64,000 nt of DNA from Zygaena filipendulae (GCA_907165275.2 OU015658.1:1562501-1626500); one strand, 5' to 3'. Shown: positions 23,301 to 31,848, counted from the first letter of the stretch. The notes: a model not told the origin generated them from the letters alone. Program-made: numbers and translations.

Positions 23301-23795
23301 TAAGATAAAGACATAATTCAAAAACGTTCTATAACTCTCAATAAAGCGTTTTGTATCAATAACTTAATTTTGTGGGTTAACATATTAATGCTTATCAGCC
23401 TCCAGATTTTCTTTTTTATTTTACGGCGCTGAAACTTTGAAACAGTGGCCTGCTGTTATACTCACCCCAGAATTTCGGGGTTCTTTTGAGATCTTGTCAT
23501 TCAACTGTTTTTTGTATGGTTCGTGGCTAAACAGACAATTTTTTTTTCTAATTTATTTATTTAAAAGACATTGCATAGGTACCAGAATTACCAGACTAGA
23601 CCTGCGCAGTGTGCGTTTGTATAAAAACAACTTAAATATTATTTTTTTATTATCATTATAATTTCGTCCAATATCTACCTTTATTTTATCATATGTGTTG
23701 TCTAGTTCCAATTTGTGAACGAAAGGATTCAATATTTCAGCGCGCATGTCGTCAGACGAGAAAGCGCCAGTCTTACTGTGCATTTTGCCATTCAT
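8079..23795 (-). CDS. LPCAT: Lysophosphatidylcholine acyltransferase (LPCAT-like), N-terminal part, three exons; rest off the left edge
   Basis: Three minus-strand exons join in phase: 23795-23679, 17880-17735 and 8305-8079. They encode the first 163 residues. Residues 23-31 (NPFVHKLEL) and the hydrophobic stretch at about 40-70 are typical of the LPCAT1/2 N-terminus. The acyltransferase block I motif HSSFFD (HxxxxD, His133-Asp138) lies in exon 3, followed by PSVVAKA. Enzymes of this family transfer an acyl group from acyl-CoA to lysophospholipids at the ER or lipid-droplet membrane, rebuilding phosphatidylcholine. The start is the first ATG in frame after an upstream stop. Introns are 5.8 and 9.4 kb and full of mobile elements. 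The third exon ends in phase 1 (GGA A|gtacgt). No continuation with the later EGT motif was found between 1 and 8078, so the remainder should lie outside the window. LPCAT1 and LPCAT2 types cannot be separated from this part. Confidence 0.88.
9999..10500. mobile_element. 502-bp foldback element with ~165-bp arms
   Basis: TCCCATCAAAAACATAAATG at the left end is matched by its inverse at 10481-10500. Arms stay almost identical through GCCGAAGTTAGTGCTTAG, GTCGACTTCGCCGAC and GTGCCGAGTTCTGTAG to about 10165 and back from about 10335. Confidence 0.7.
10733..10910 (+). repeat. Dispersed repeat, shared with 51508-51670
   Basis: Both copies contain ATTGACGTCAATAAA (TTTGACG in the other), ATTATGACAGCA, CACCCATAAAATAT, CACCCTTCACAGCTT and CTATGGCTGAAGAGAA. 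Possibly the 3' end of a non-LTR element; class not established. Confidence 0.5.
11209..11300 (-). mobile_element. Helitron-like fragment
   Basis: CTAGCTGTTGCCCGCTGTTT with the family 3' core in minus orientation, then a short CCCTA run. Confidence 0.45.
12470..12905. mobile_element. Foldback element, copy A of the CCGTCAGTTAG family
   Basis: The left end TTAGTCCGTCAGTTAG.. with AATAGACACGTATTTTTT is inverted by AAAAATACGTGTTCTATAG and TTAATCTACACGACACACG on the right. The interior AATTTCAACTCAATGTATC is shared with 31527-31848. Confidence 0.55.
13000..13290 (+). mobile_element. tRNA-derived SINE, apparently full length
   Basis: The head is tRNA-like with RNA polymerase III box A (TGGCGCAGAGG, 13010-13020) and box B (GGTTCGATTCC, 13054-13064). 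A body with GTGTGATGAAAACAG and GTCTGGGTGTGTTTATATAT follows, and the tail is an (ATT)n run. This structure and body match common moth SINEs. Pieces of the same family occur at 14798-15300 (minus) and 28710-28770. Confidence 0.75.
13010..13064 (+). promoter_or_regulatory. Internal Pol III promoter (boxes A and B) of the SINE
   Basis: TGGCGCAGAGG and GGTTCGATTCC at tRNA-like spacing (33 bp between the boxes). The acceptor-stem pairing is imperfect and the anticodon arm is poor, so a SINE head is preferred to a working tRNA gene. Confidence 0.65.
13292..13435. mobile_element. 144-bp MITE directly after the SINE tail
   Basis: ATGCTACTGCTCCACCTGCG at the left is the exact inverse of CGCAGGTGGAGCAGTAGCAT at the right. 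GTTAACG repeats occur just inside both ends. Confidence 0.65.
13598..13795 (-). mobile_element. Helitron-like copy, minus orientation
   Basis: CTAGCTGTGCCCCGCGGTTT followed by the family core and, at the other end, the TATATTAG-type 5' part. Confidence 0.55.
13990..14184 (+). mobile_element. Helitron-like copy (Lep1-type)
   Basis: TCCTACTAATATTATACATG start, GCACTAG end; 195 bp. A second related copy follows at once. Confidence 0.6.
14190..14379 (+). mobile_element. Second Helitron-like copy in tandem
   Basis: GTTATAAATGCGAAAGCAAG near the start and CGCGGGTGAAACCGCGG hairpin, GAACAG, CTAG at the end. The 5' boundary is uncertain. Confidence 0.5.
14798..15300 (-). mobile_element. Reverse SINE split by another insertion
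   Basis: 14798-14878 matches the inverse of the SINE 3' part (TATCGTGGAAACTAAGCAAA). 15190-15300 matches the inverse of its 5' part (GGTTTCATTACACAAAGTC, GATTAGCGGG). The Helitron-like copy 14957-15184 and a fragment of the 51508 repeat lie between. Confidence 0.5.
14957..15184 (+). mobile_element. Helitron-like copy inside the SINE
   Basis: Same family as 2357-2880: TC start, TAATATATATAAATCACGTG, CTAG end at 15184. Confidence 0.65.
16209..16330 (-). mobile_element. Helitron-like fragment
   Basis: CTAGCTGTGCCCCGCGGTTT CACCCGCGG at the 3' end; the rest is decayed. Confidence 0.45.
17375..17617. mobile_element. MITE with inverted AGCTGGTGGCA ends
   Basis: GAGCTGGTGGCAATTTAGGT..TATATGATTTCATCGTC on the left is inverted by GACGATGAAATCATATAAAA and TGCCACCAGCT on the right. 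Confidence 0.55.
17735..17880 (-). CDS. LPCAT: LPCAT-like exon 2 (membrane segment)
   Basis: The acceptor is attgtttcag and the donor AG|gtacgt. It encodes 48 full codons that begin TAIFTIILLPFRV and end RRKPMTGWR. The first ~33 residues are strongly hydrophobic and give the N-terminal membrane anchor. GLYGLSEEDL followed by a basic patch is characteristic of the family. Confidence 0.87.
19056..19376 (+). mobile_element. Helitron-like copy, long variant
   Basis: TCCTTACTAATATTATAAAT start. The core GGTACAGAGAAGGACAT is followed by a partly duplicated 3' half, ending CCAGT in place of CTAGT. Confidence 0.5.
19444..19680. mobile_element. 237-bp palindromic MITE, Harbinger-like, copy 1
   Basis: Near-perfect inverted repeat over its whole length, ends CCGCCGCACTCAGAGTCGAC and inverse. 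TTA flanks both sides (19441-19443, 19681-19683), a 3-bp TWA duplication as in PIF/Harbinger elements. Same length as 41802-42038. Confidence 0.7.
20127..20219. mobile_element. Short MITE of the GGCCGTATTTTT family
   Basis: GGGGGCCGTATTTTTTAATC and its approximate inverse ACAAATACGGTCCCA; deletion derivative of 22703-22856 and 47983-48135. Confidence 0.5.
20378..21195 (-). mobile_element. Helitron-like element interrupted by a foldback
   Basis: The left part (20378-20470) and right part (20978-21195) together read like the continuous copy at 45415-45711 (GAAACAAAGCCTATAT then GTTGCTCC, GGCTAAGCTTAATCTACCTG). Confidence 0.6.
20473..20977. mobile_element. ~505-bp foldback element with ~120-bp arms, nested
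   Basis: The arms start CACACCGGCAGAATTAGCGG and its inverse at the right. They are almost identical through AAAAGGCAGAGTATAG, TTACGTATATATATTAAAAC and TAATATACATCTTTTAACA. The spacer is AT-rich. Confidence 0.7.
22028..22176. mobile_element. 149-bp MITE with 18-bp perfect ends
   Basis: GAGCCTGTCCAGATGACG at the left, CGTCATCTGGACAGGCTC at the right. The interior is unusually CpG-rich with two GCGTTTTACGCGCGAG repeats. Confidence 0.6.
22703..22856. mobile_element. MITE of the GGCCGTATTTTT family
   Basis: GGGGCCGTATTTCTGAATCG with its inverse CGATTCAAAAATATGGCC. The inner arms, GATTCACGTGTGAATG and CATTCGCACGTGAATTC, also pair. Confidence 0.6.
23135..23398. mobile_element. MITE with ~30-bp ends, family copy 1
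   Basis: GGACATAGATAAGCAATAGT at the left, inverse-like TAATGCTTATCAGCCTCC at the right, with GTGGGTTAACAT inside. Same interior (AGCGCCATTTTGTGTCAAC) as 39463-39697. Confidence 0.6.
23679..23795 (-). CDS. LPCAT: LPCAT-like exon 1
   Basis: Encodes 39 residues, starting MNGKMHSK and ending DNTYDKIK, with NPFVHKLEL in the middle. It ends in phase 0 at AAG|gtagat. This is the hydrophilic cytosolic head of the enzyme before the first membrane segment. Confidence 0.85.
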
Positions 23796-24299
23796 TTTTA
23801 TTATAAAAGCAACATATTGGTCTCCATATATTTTAATTAACACGTCTTACACACATTTTTACTATCACTATCGCAAATTAACCGATTATGCTTTCACGTA
23901 ACACTTATTTTTACACCGAAAGTAGATTAACAGCGTATAAACAACGGAATATCGCGTAGTGATCGTCGACACGCACACTCCCTATGAAAAGAGAGAAAAC
24001 ACTAGTTCTGAGTTCAGTGAGTGTTGTTTGGTTTGATTATTCATTTGATTCGATTCGAGATTCGAGTCATTCATTCGATTCACGACAACAAGACAGAAAT
24101 AGAGCTCGCTGTATTTCTTTCTTTTTTCTCACGGACTTTCGCAAAATGCAAATATACTTAATATTTAACCAGCAGGGCTGCCAGATCGTATATTTGAGTA
24201 CAAAATATGTATAATCGGACGGTTCATTGTATCCATCCCGTACAATTCGATACAAAAAAAATATGCATGAAATGGAACGGAGTCTTACTTGTAATGTAT

Positions 24300-24605
24300 A
24301 CTATAATAAAAGAGTACAATCTGCATCTGAATCTGAAATATTTTTACCTAAAATTGAGAGGGGTGATAAAAGAAGATTAACCAAGCCCAAAAAAAAGTTT
24401 AAAAATCATTTTCTGTCTGTCTGTCAGTCTGTCTGTTCGCGATAATTTCCGCATCTACTGAACCGATTGTCAAGCGGTTTTCACAGGTAAATTAAACTTA
24501 GGCTGGAGCTACATATAGGCTTTGTTTCATTGAAATCGGATGTCGGTAAAAAAAAGTTGTTGTATAAAAACCTTTCATGCGGGTGAAACCACGGGGCACA
24601 GCTAG
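24300..24605 (+). mobile_element. Helitron-like element, same family as 45415-45711
   Basis: GGTGATAAAAGAAGATTAAC, a TCTG-rich run, GGCTGGAGCTACATATAGGC, and GCGGGTGAAACC ACGGGGCACAG CTAG end. The 5' limit is approximate. Confidence 0.5.
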
Positions 24606-25035
24606 TCTGTATAATATCATGATGAACAGACATTGAGCTAAGATATTGCCAATTTGATAACCTATGATGAAATGTGTGGCTATTTATTTATTTATTTACC
24701 GTCAGACAACAGAGTATCCATTTTATTGTTCTTGATTTATGATATTTGTGACTGCTTGAGTTCGTTCGGTGTGGAGTTTTCTTTCTCAAAGTTGTCGCAT
24801 TGTTTGTTCGTGTCGTCTGACGTCTCGTCTGTTATTTCTTTCCTTTCTTGCCGTCGCGTCGACGCCTTTGCACTTTTTCAGATTTAAATGTTAGTAAGTA
24901 TGTTAGTTTAATGATGTTTTATGAAATTATGAAGAAAAGGCGATTTACATAATGGTTATGTATAATGCGACCAAATTTCGTATAATTGCAGATAAGAAAC
25001 CGTATAACCGCGATTTATTCGCTGGCAGCCCTGAA

Positions 25036-25290
25036 CCAGGGCTCTTATTAATTATTCACTATGACCAACAACATTCCTTGACCATAACGCGCGTCTCAAA
25101 AACACATTTCCAAACGTTCTAGATGCCAAGATATTAAAAATTATTATACTTTATTCCATAAGAAACGTTGTAAATATATTTTTAAAATTTTTTTTGCAAT
25201 AAAACTTCTATGATTACGAGGAAAAGACAGTTTTTGCGGCGTCTTATCTTAGCGCGGTGTGTTAAGGTCATAGTGAATAAGGGCCCAGTT
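25036..25290. mobile_element. MITE of the GGGCCCTTATTCACTATGACC family
   Basis: Left AGGGCTCTTATTAATTATTC then ACTATGACC; right GGTCATAGTGAATAAGGGCCC. Related to 35045-35268. Confidence 0.55.
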
Positions 25291-26812
25291 TTAAGTAAAA
25301 TAAATGTATAAGTAGTATGTATTATAATCGTATTTATTGCCATCATCGTCGCGTTGTAAACTTTGAAATTGCAAACCATTAGATAGTGCTCGTGGTGCTA
25401 TCTTTCCCGGAGTTCTTGGACACTGGAGAAATCCAGCTCGGAATGTTATAATTACAATATTCTACTAACTTCTTTCCCACCAGATTTAGGGGCCTTTGCT
25501 TTGAACTGTTATCAGATACCTATCTCTTTCTAATCAACAATTTCGTTATTAGCTTTCACAATCACATGTACATTATGTCAAAGCTGAAAAAGATTTTATT
25601 TAAACACCGCGTGGTATGAAGGTACGTCATCCTTACTTAGATTTAACATTGTTGCGCACTTATAAACCGTTACTGTGACTGCAGTCACACACTCCAAAAT
25701 ACACTCTTAAAAAGTTCTTTTTTCCACAAGTACCTACTATATAAATGACGTAATCCTCATTGCCATTGCCACCAAAAAAATTAATGGAAAATAATTGTTT
25801 TTAACAAAACCATAATAGGTACTAAACAAATGTAAAACATTCAGTAACCTTATTTACAAAAAACTAATTGATTTGCGACTGATAGAAAAAACTGCTGAAT
25901 GCATGAAAAGAATGCAGAAAAGTGATTGTGATTAATATTGTGTGAATGTAGTGGATTTTGTTTGTAGTGGATAGTTATCGATTAGTGACGAACAGTGTGT
26001 AGAAACCTCAGAAGAATAACTAAAGAGAAACAGTGAAATAGTATGAAATGGGACGTTCGTTGGGAGGTTATCGTTTTACTAAAGAACTTCCCACAGAGCG
26101 TCCTATTAAAGTTCAACTGTGCAGATTTGCTGCGAAAAGTTCCGGTAAAGCATCGATATGTCACCAATTCATTTTGATGTAAATAACTTCAGAGGAAGAA
26201 AACACAATATCTGAATTGTCTGTATGGACCAAGTCTCCTTTGCCTTCCCCGACAGGATTAAACTTAAACAAAAAAGAGCGGTGGGAGCGCGAGCGCAACG
26301 AACCGCGATTGGCAGTTATGACCAAATATCGTAGACGGAAAATGAGAATTCTCCATCTACATTCTACGCCAAATATTTATTAGTAGTCTGTGGTTATGAC
26401 TCAGGTTATGACCGTAGCTGTTCTGTGGTAGCAGCTCAGCGAGACTCCTTTGAAGCAAAAGTACTATGGATCTATGTATATTGTATGAACTTTCTTACCA
26501 ACTTTAAAATACTTAATACTTAACTTTGACTTTAGCCAAATCCCTATGACCGCGTCATACATTGCATTGGTAAGGTTGGCACAAAATGTTTTCATAGATC
26601 GGTTGACGGTTCTGCGATTAGAATAAAACTGATGAAAGTGCTTTGAGATAATGTTATGTCTAGTTAATTTGTGTTATTTGCTCACCTACCTATTGACATA
26701 ACCTATTAAATTTCTAAATATAAAATAAAGCAACATTATTCATTGGTATTATTGGTAAGTACACTGTAGATGTAGAAGACATTTATCACCACTTGCTACC
26801 CTAATTTGTATA

Positions 26813-26958
26813 ATGGAAAATCAAATACAGAAGTATATTTATGACTTTGTCGTGTCCTTTGAAGAATTCTGCAATACCGTCAAGACCGTTCTGAAAGATT
26901 GCCACAAACATGCAGTTACTTGGTACAGGCTGGTAAATCGTTATATAAACATTAAAAA
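26813..26958 (+). CDS. AIRIM-like gene, exon 1
   Basis: Opens with ATG GAA AAT CAA and runs 48 codons plus two bases to the donor AAAAA|gtaagt. Gives MENQIQKYIYDFVVSFEEF and onward to NRYINIK. Confidence 0.78.
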
Positions 26959-29480
26959 GTAAGTAAAATTCACACAGTACTCAGTAGCTACTCAATAATA
27001 CCATAAACCTTTAAGTTCATCACAAAGGTTTTAGAGAAGTAGTAGGTAGGTTCCTATCGACGGTACAGTACCTAACGTCAGTCACTCTAGATTAAAAAAT
27101 AAGGATCTGAATATTGACTAAATCTAGAAACTGCATAATTTATAAGAGATCCCAAGCACTAGAGGTCTGAAACCTTTTGATAGGTATTTAACTGATTTTT
27201 TTTAAAGGAGGTTATTGATTATTCAACCATAAGTAGGTATGTAATATTGTTCGAATTAATAATATTATTATATAATTATGTCAGGATTTTAAAAAAGTGT
27301 GCCAAATTTCATGGATGCTCAGAGTAAATAATAATAATAATAAGACTAGAAGTCGCACTGTAATATAATAATCCCTCTTTTGTGGATTAAGTATCATTCA
27401 TCTTAGGGAACAGTGTCAGTTTTATCAGTCCAGTAGTTTTTTTTGATATGAAGTGTAAAATGTACTAATATTAAAAAAATTAGAAAAGAAAAGTAATTTA
27501 ATAAACATTATTAGTGTATGATTGAATTTTTCCTTTTAGTTATATTTTTGTAGTTGGTTTAATATTTTTTTGTTTTTGAATTCCTTTTTTTAGTAGGTAG
27601 GTAGGTATTTGCATTTGAGAAACTTTACAACAAATGTTGTATCCAGTAGATTTGAAGATGATAAGCTTAAGTCTTATGTTTGGGAATTAAACGAACATGG
27701 CATATCTAGTATATAAAATCAATGTTTGTTTGTTTGTTCATATTTAAGTGCTGCCACCATTCATCTAATTGCGATAAAACTGTCAAATTAAAGCTTTCGT
27801 GAAGATTAATCTTCATGAAAGCTGAGAAGGAATAGTCAGTTAGGAGTTTCTGCAGGAATTATGGCAATCATGCGCCTGAAACTGCCTACATACTTCAGAT
27901 ATTAGACCCACCCAATTAGACAAAAAAATCTTGTAACCCAAGATTCACTCCCCGCTAAGAATAAAATTCAAGACCTCTGAATGTAACTTTTATTCAGGTC
28001 TAACCACCACCTTTTGTTTTAGAGCTGACTTGTCACAGACACCTTTGGAGAAACACGAAAATCTCCAACAGAGGTTGTTTGCCACATTGACCTACCTCAT
28101 CTATGAAGAAACTATTGTCATTGAAAAGAAACTGTGAGTGTATTATGAATATTTTGATTCTCTATAAAAAAAAGAAATGGTACCTAATAAAATAAAAAAA
28201 TGTAAGATCTACATTATTTTAATGAAGTAACTAAAACTATTATTGTTTACTATCACCTCTGTATAGGTAGACAGGTACCTATCACATTTATAATATCCTA
28301 CTAATATTATAAATGTGAAAGTATGGATGTTTGGAATCGGATGTTTGTTACTCAATCATGGAAAAACGGTTGAACAGATTTGGATAAAGTTTCGCATGCA
28401 CGTTGTCAGGGGTATAGAGAATGACATAGGGTACTTTTTATCCCGGAGTTTCCGCAGGAACTCTGAAATTACCGCGGGTGGAACCGCGGGGCACAGCTAG
28501 TAGTATAATAAACAGCAGCCCTTTGCAATTTTACCTGCAGTAATTTCAGTGTTCCCATGGGAATGCTGAATTTATAACACTCCAAGTTATAGTGTAGCCT
28601 ATGGCACTCACAAATAATGTGGTTTTCTATTGGTAGAAGAATTTTCAAAATCCGTTCAGTAGATCCCGACATTACCCCCTACAACCTCACATAGTATAGA
28701 ACTATAGAATAGATCATGTAGTAGATCTGTTTATTGTAAAGTGGATTATTATTATTTTATTTTATTATTAAACTGTTTGACTTTCATGCAAATGTTTATA
28801 AGAGTGAACCAATAACGAAAAATGTGCAATGTGAAAAATTTCACAATAGGACTGCACTGTCGTGCACCACAAATGTACATTGTACCTCGCATTACAAATT
28901 TTCTTTATTATCAACAAATAGTTGCATAAAAATACAGTGAATTTCGGAGTTCTTGCAGGAATTCCGGGATAAATAAATAAAAAATACCCTTTACTCCATT
29001 CCTAAATTCCATGACGATAAATCGTAATAAACAAATTCGCTTATAATAATATTATTAGTATGTTTACAGTTTTTATTTCATTCCAGATTGGATTTAAAAA
29101 AATTGTTTCTAAATCTCTGCATTAAACTAAATGTTTTTGGTGCAAGTTGTGGGTCAGTGGATTTCACGCAGCAAACGCCACTCGTAGAAGGATCTCTTGT
29201 TCAACAACCTCTTAAAGTACTCCTAGATTTGTCTGCGACAGCAATAAAATTTGGCCAGGCAATAACACTCCAAATTGATGACATATTGGAGGGGCTTAAA
29301 TTTGATGATAGCATAGAAAATATAAACCCAAAGATAACTGATTGTTTCAAAATATCACCACACTGGCAAAGGTTTATTGAGTCATTCAATGAACTAACAT
29401 CAAATTGTCCTTCAAGCATAAACGAGTTATACTCAAAACTAGGCACCTCGAAGGTGATACCTGACACAAATTGCACATAA
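26813..29480 (+). CDS. Uncharacterised 216-aa helical protein, tentatively C1orf109/AIRIM-like
   Basis: Three exons (26813-26958, 28023-28133, 29087-29480) join in phase: AA|gtaagt to ttttag|A, then CT|gtgagt to ttccag|A. They give 216 residues and stop at TAA. The product is predicted mostly alpha-helical, with no signal peptide or membrane segment. An early LKDCHKHAVTWYRL stretch, a middle LQQRLFATLTYLIYEE helix and a late SPHWQRFIESFNEL segment resemble, in order and spacing, the helical layout of human C1orf109 (AIRIM, about 200 aa). AIRIM works with the AFG2 ATPase in recycling 60S ribosome factors. This match rests on pattern memory only and is weak; the function should be treated as unknown. 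The stop lies 71 bp before the ATG of the SPAG7 homologue, and no AATAAA occurs in the gap. Confidence 0.8.
28023..28133 (+). CDS. AIRIM-like gene, exon 2
   Basis: The acceptor is ccttttgttttag. The first base completes a Lys codon, followed by ADLSQTPLEKHENLQQRL and IYEETIVIEKK. The donor is CT|gtgagt. Pre-existing reading frames on both sides are kept exactly. Confidence 0.78.
28296..28500 (+). mobile_element. Helitron-like copy, well preserved (Lep1-type)
   Basis: TCCTACTAATATTATAAATG start between A and TC, GGGGTATAGAGAATGACATA core, CCGCGGGTGGAACCGCGG hairpin, GCACAG, CTAG|T end. Lies in the second intron of the AIRIM-like gene. Confidence 0.7.
29087..29480 (+). CDS. AIRIM-like gene, terminal exon
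   Basis: The acceptor is atttcattccag. One base completes a Leu codon, then 130 residues run to TAA, ending VIPDTNCT. This is the longest open stretch of the gene and lacks any frame break. Confidence 0.82.
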
Positions 29481-29551
29481 AAAGTATTTACAGAGTCTCA
29501 GCACTAAAATTTCTTTAGAACATAATTATTAGTCGCCTAGATTAGTTGACA

Positions 29552-30259
29552 ATGGATTTTTTAGATTCATTACTTAAATCAATGCAGAAGCCCCCGACTG
29601 CCAGCGAAGCACAAAAGGATGCTATGAAAAAACAAAAAGAAACCATCGAACGTAAACGAAAGGAAGAGCGAAATATGATAAATAGATTCCGTAAACGAGT
29701 TGAAGAGAAAATTGGAAACTTCATGAAGGATGATACAAAACCACACTTGCAGTTCGAGCCGATGGAGCAGGTCTATCGCTCTGTCGTAAGGGACGTGGCT
29801 GAGACGGCCGGCGTGCAAGTGTTCTCGTTCGGACAAGAGGGAATAGATCGCTATTGTATTGTTTACAAGAAAGAGAGGGGCCCATCCGATGATGAGGTTG
29901 CTGTACGAAGGGCAGGCGGTGTATGGGATGAGGAAAAAGCCGTGGAAATGGCAAACAGACGATTGCAAATGGAGAAAGAAACAGAGTTAGAGAACGAGCA
30001 GCGTGGAAAGAAGCGTAAGCATCCAAAAGAGGAATTCAGTGGCACGCACTACAAGGAGAAATATGCACATTTGATTGGACAAGACGCGGCTCTGGACGCG
30101 GCGAAAAAAACAAACATGAACAAAAACTATGGCGAGGTGCCGAGTGAGAATAAAAAGGATCAGCGGTCCATCGAACAGACGATGGCAGACATCAAGGCTA
30201 AAAGAATCAAGAAAGCAGAGATGGACAAAACAAACTTCAACGATACCACTGATAATTGA
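29552..30259 (+). CDS. SPAG7: SPAG7 homologue (R3H-domain protein)
   Basis: A single uninterrupted 235-residue frame from ATG at 29552; the in-frame TTG six bases upstream is not taken as the start. The N-terminus MDFLDSLLKSMQKPP, the PSDDE..W segment (111-125) and the C-terminal KYAHLIGQDAALDAA and RSIEQTMADIKAKR blocks match sperm-associated antigen 7 along its whole length (227 aa in human). An R3H-type nucleic-acid-binding fold covers about 46-108. At the signature R-x3-H position the sequence reads R76-S-V-V-R80, so the histidine is replaced by arginine. A basic nuclear-localisation-like run, RGKKRKHPK, is at 151-159. The first 45 residues form a charged coiled-coil-like helix. A polyadenylation signal lies 270 bp after the stop. 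SPAG7 is a nuclear protein of poorly known role. Confidence 0.93.
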   Translation: MDFLDSLLKSMQKPPTASEAQKDAMKKQKETIERKRKEERNMINRFRKRVEEKIGNFMKDDTKPHLQFEPMEQVYRSVVRDVAETAGVQVFSFGQEGIDRYCIVYKKERGPSDDEVAVRRAGGVWDEEKAVEMANRRLQMEKETELENEQRGKKRKHPKEEFSGTHYKEKYAHLIGQDAALDAAKKTNMNKNYGEVPSENKKDQRSIEQTMADIKAKRIKKAEMDKTNFNDTTDN

Positions 30260-30528
30260 CTAATACTATATTTTTATAGGTTAAGAGCTTTAACTTCTAT
30301 CACTCATGCTGAGGGCCAACTAAGTCCACAGATAAGGGTCGACCTGGGAATAAGTTAAAAAATAGAACGAGTTTTGTATGGACGAATAATTAGTAATATG
30401 ACTGTTTATCTGTCTATTGAAAATCAATCAAAAAAAGGAGAAATTAGTGCGTCTCGTAGGTGGTCGTCAGTTCAAACGAAACTGAAGAATGCTCAAGCAT
30501 TTTTTTTTTAATTTCATGAATATTTCTA

Positions 30529-30534
30529 AATAAA
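30529..30534 (+). terminator. Likely poly(A) signal of the SPAG7 homologue
   Basis: AATAAA on the plus strand, 270 bp past the SPAG7 stop. It is the first clear hexamer after the gene. Confidence 0.45.
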
Positions 30535-30733
30535 CCACGGTAATTCAATTGTTTTAAATACAAAACCCAGTGTCAGTTTGCGCGAAGAGACCTTTGAAGT
30601 CTGCGTTAGATTTTGTACTTAAAAATGATGATGTTTCGGTTATTTAATCTGCCACATCGTGACAAGTGCTTGAGCAGTTTTCCTCTTATTTTGCGTTTGC
30701 ATGATGCCCGTTTTAATCACGCATCAAATTATG

Positions 30734-31042
30734 GTGTGCGTTCCGTGGGTTTAGGCGAAGTTGTTCGGTTAAAATTTCACTCGTTTGAGTTGCAACCAAG
30801 CCACAGAACGATCGAGTTGTTTTTATAACCTCAAAATATTTGAACTTTCAGGCGCCATTTGTTTTCTTTCAACTCACATTGCAAATAAGACTGTTTTTCA
30901 TCCAATTATAAACTTTTTGTGACTACGACACCTCCCCTTTGTTCGTAAGAACTCCGATTGATTTCTTTTTCGACGAATCCGGTTTTTGGCGCAAACTGAA
31001 ATTTTAAGCGAACAACTGCGCCCAAACCCACGGAACGCACAC
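30734..31042. mobile_element. 309-bp MITE with ~45-bp ends, downstream of SPAG7
   Basis: GTGTGCGTTCCGTGGGTTTA at the left and AAACCCACGGAACGCACAC at the right. The pairing continues inward through GAAGTTGTTCG and TTAAAATTTCA. No frame inside is convincing. Confidence 0.6.
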
Positions 31043-31526
31043 TAGGTAACATGAAAACTAAATTTCAACAGACGTAAAATCAATTGATTTAAGATTAGAC
31101 CCCCAGGACAAAAACTATTATCAATGACAGTCTTACTTGACCCACATAGCAAGTTATATATCCCTTAGTTGCCGGCTGCCGCTTGATGTGTTCAAAGACA
31201 GATAAAAAAGCTATTTTGACCTTTAGGTAAAAAAAGATTTTCCCAAAAAACATATTTTATGAAACCAAACGTAACGTAACTAATTTCGTGTGACAAAACA
31301 TTAAACTATTTTGTTTTTTACATTTTAAACGTTTGTGTTCCTATGATTTGTGAAATAGGCTTAGAAACAGAGCTTTTTTTGTTGTGTTTATCTATCTAAT
31401 GGTTATTTGACATACAATTAGAAAAATCAGAAAATACGATGATAGGTACCTTATTATCAGGTATGTATACCTACCTATCTACAGCTAGGAGCATGGGCAA
31501 AGGGCATGATCACAAGTTATAAAAAA

Positions 31527-31848
31527 AAAAATTTACTCCGTCAGTTAGTAAAAAATAATAGACACGTATTTTTTCCTTTTTTGAATTAAAGTTTAGTAGT
31601 GGGCGGCGCGGATCTACGGGGGGGGCAGTGGGTGCCTTTGCCCCCTCTGTGAAAACTAAATTAGGTACTTTAATCAGAACTTATAAAAATCTCTGACCCA
31701 GTAAATTCAAAAAATTTCGTGTAGCAACCAAAAACGTCACATGGAATTTCAACTCAATGTATCACCGTTATTTTTTGAATAGGTACGAAAAAAAGGAAAA
31801 ATACTTGTCTAATATTTTTTATTAATCTACAAGACGGACTAAATATTA
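31527..31848. mobile_element. Foldback element, copy B of the CCGTCAGTTAG family
   Basis: TACTCCGTCAGTTAGTAAAA and TAATAGACACGTATTTTTTC are inverted by AAAAATACTTGTCTAATATT and AATCTACAAGACGGACTAAA. Shares AATTTCAACTCAATGTATC with 12470-12905. Confidence 0.55.

Larger units (their letters stand above)
17881..23678. other. LPCAT intron 1 (5.8 kb)
   Basis: Between in-phase exons 2 and 1 of the LPCAT gene; contains MITEs and one nested insertion, no exon seen. Confidence 0.7.
23796..26812. other. Intergenic region between divergent LPCAT and AIRIM-like genes
   Basis: Must include both promoters and the LPCAT 5' UTR, but no TATA box or initiator can be assigned. Contains a Helitron-like copy and a MITE. 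Confidence 0.4.

Noticed and set aside
29201..30045. Several minus-strand frames of 60-129 aa opposite the AIRIM-like and SPAG7 exons
   Set aside because: Antisense shadows of well-supported coding exons with no family resemblance.
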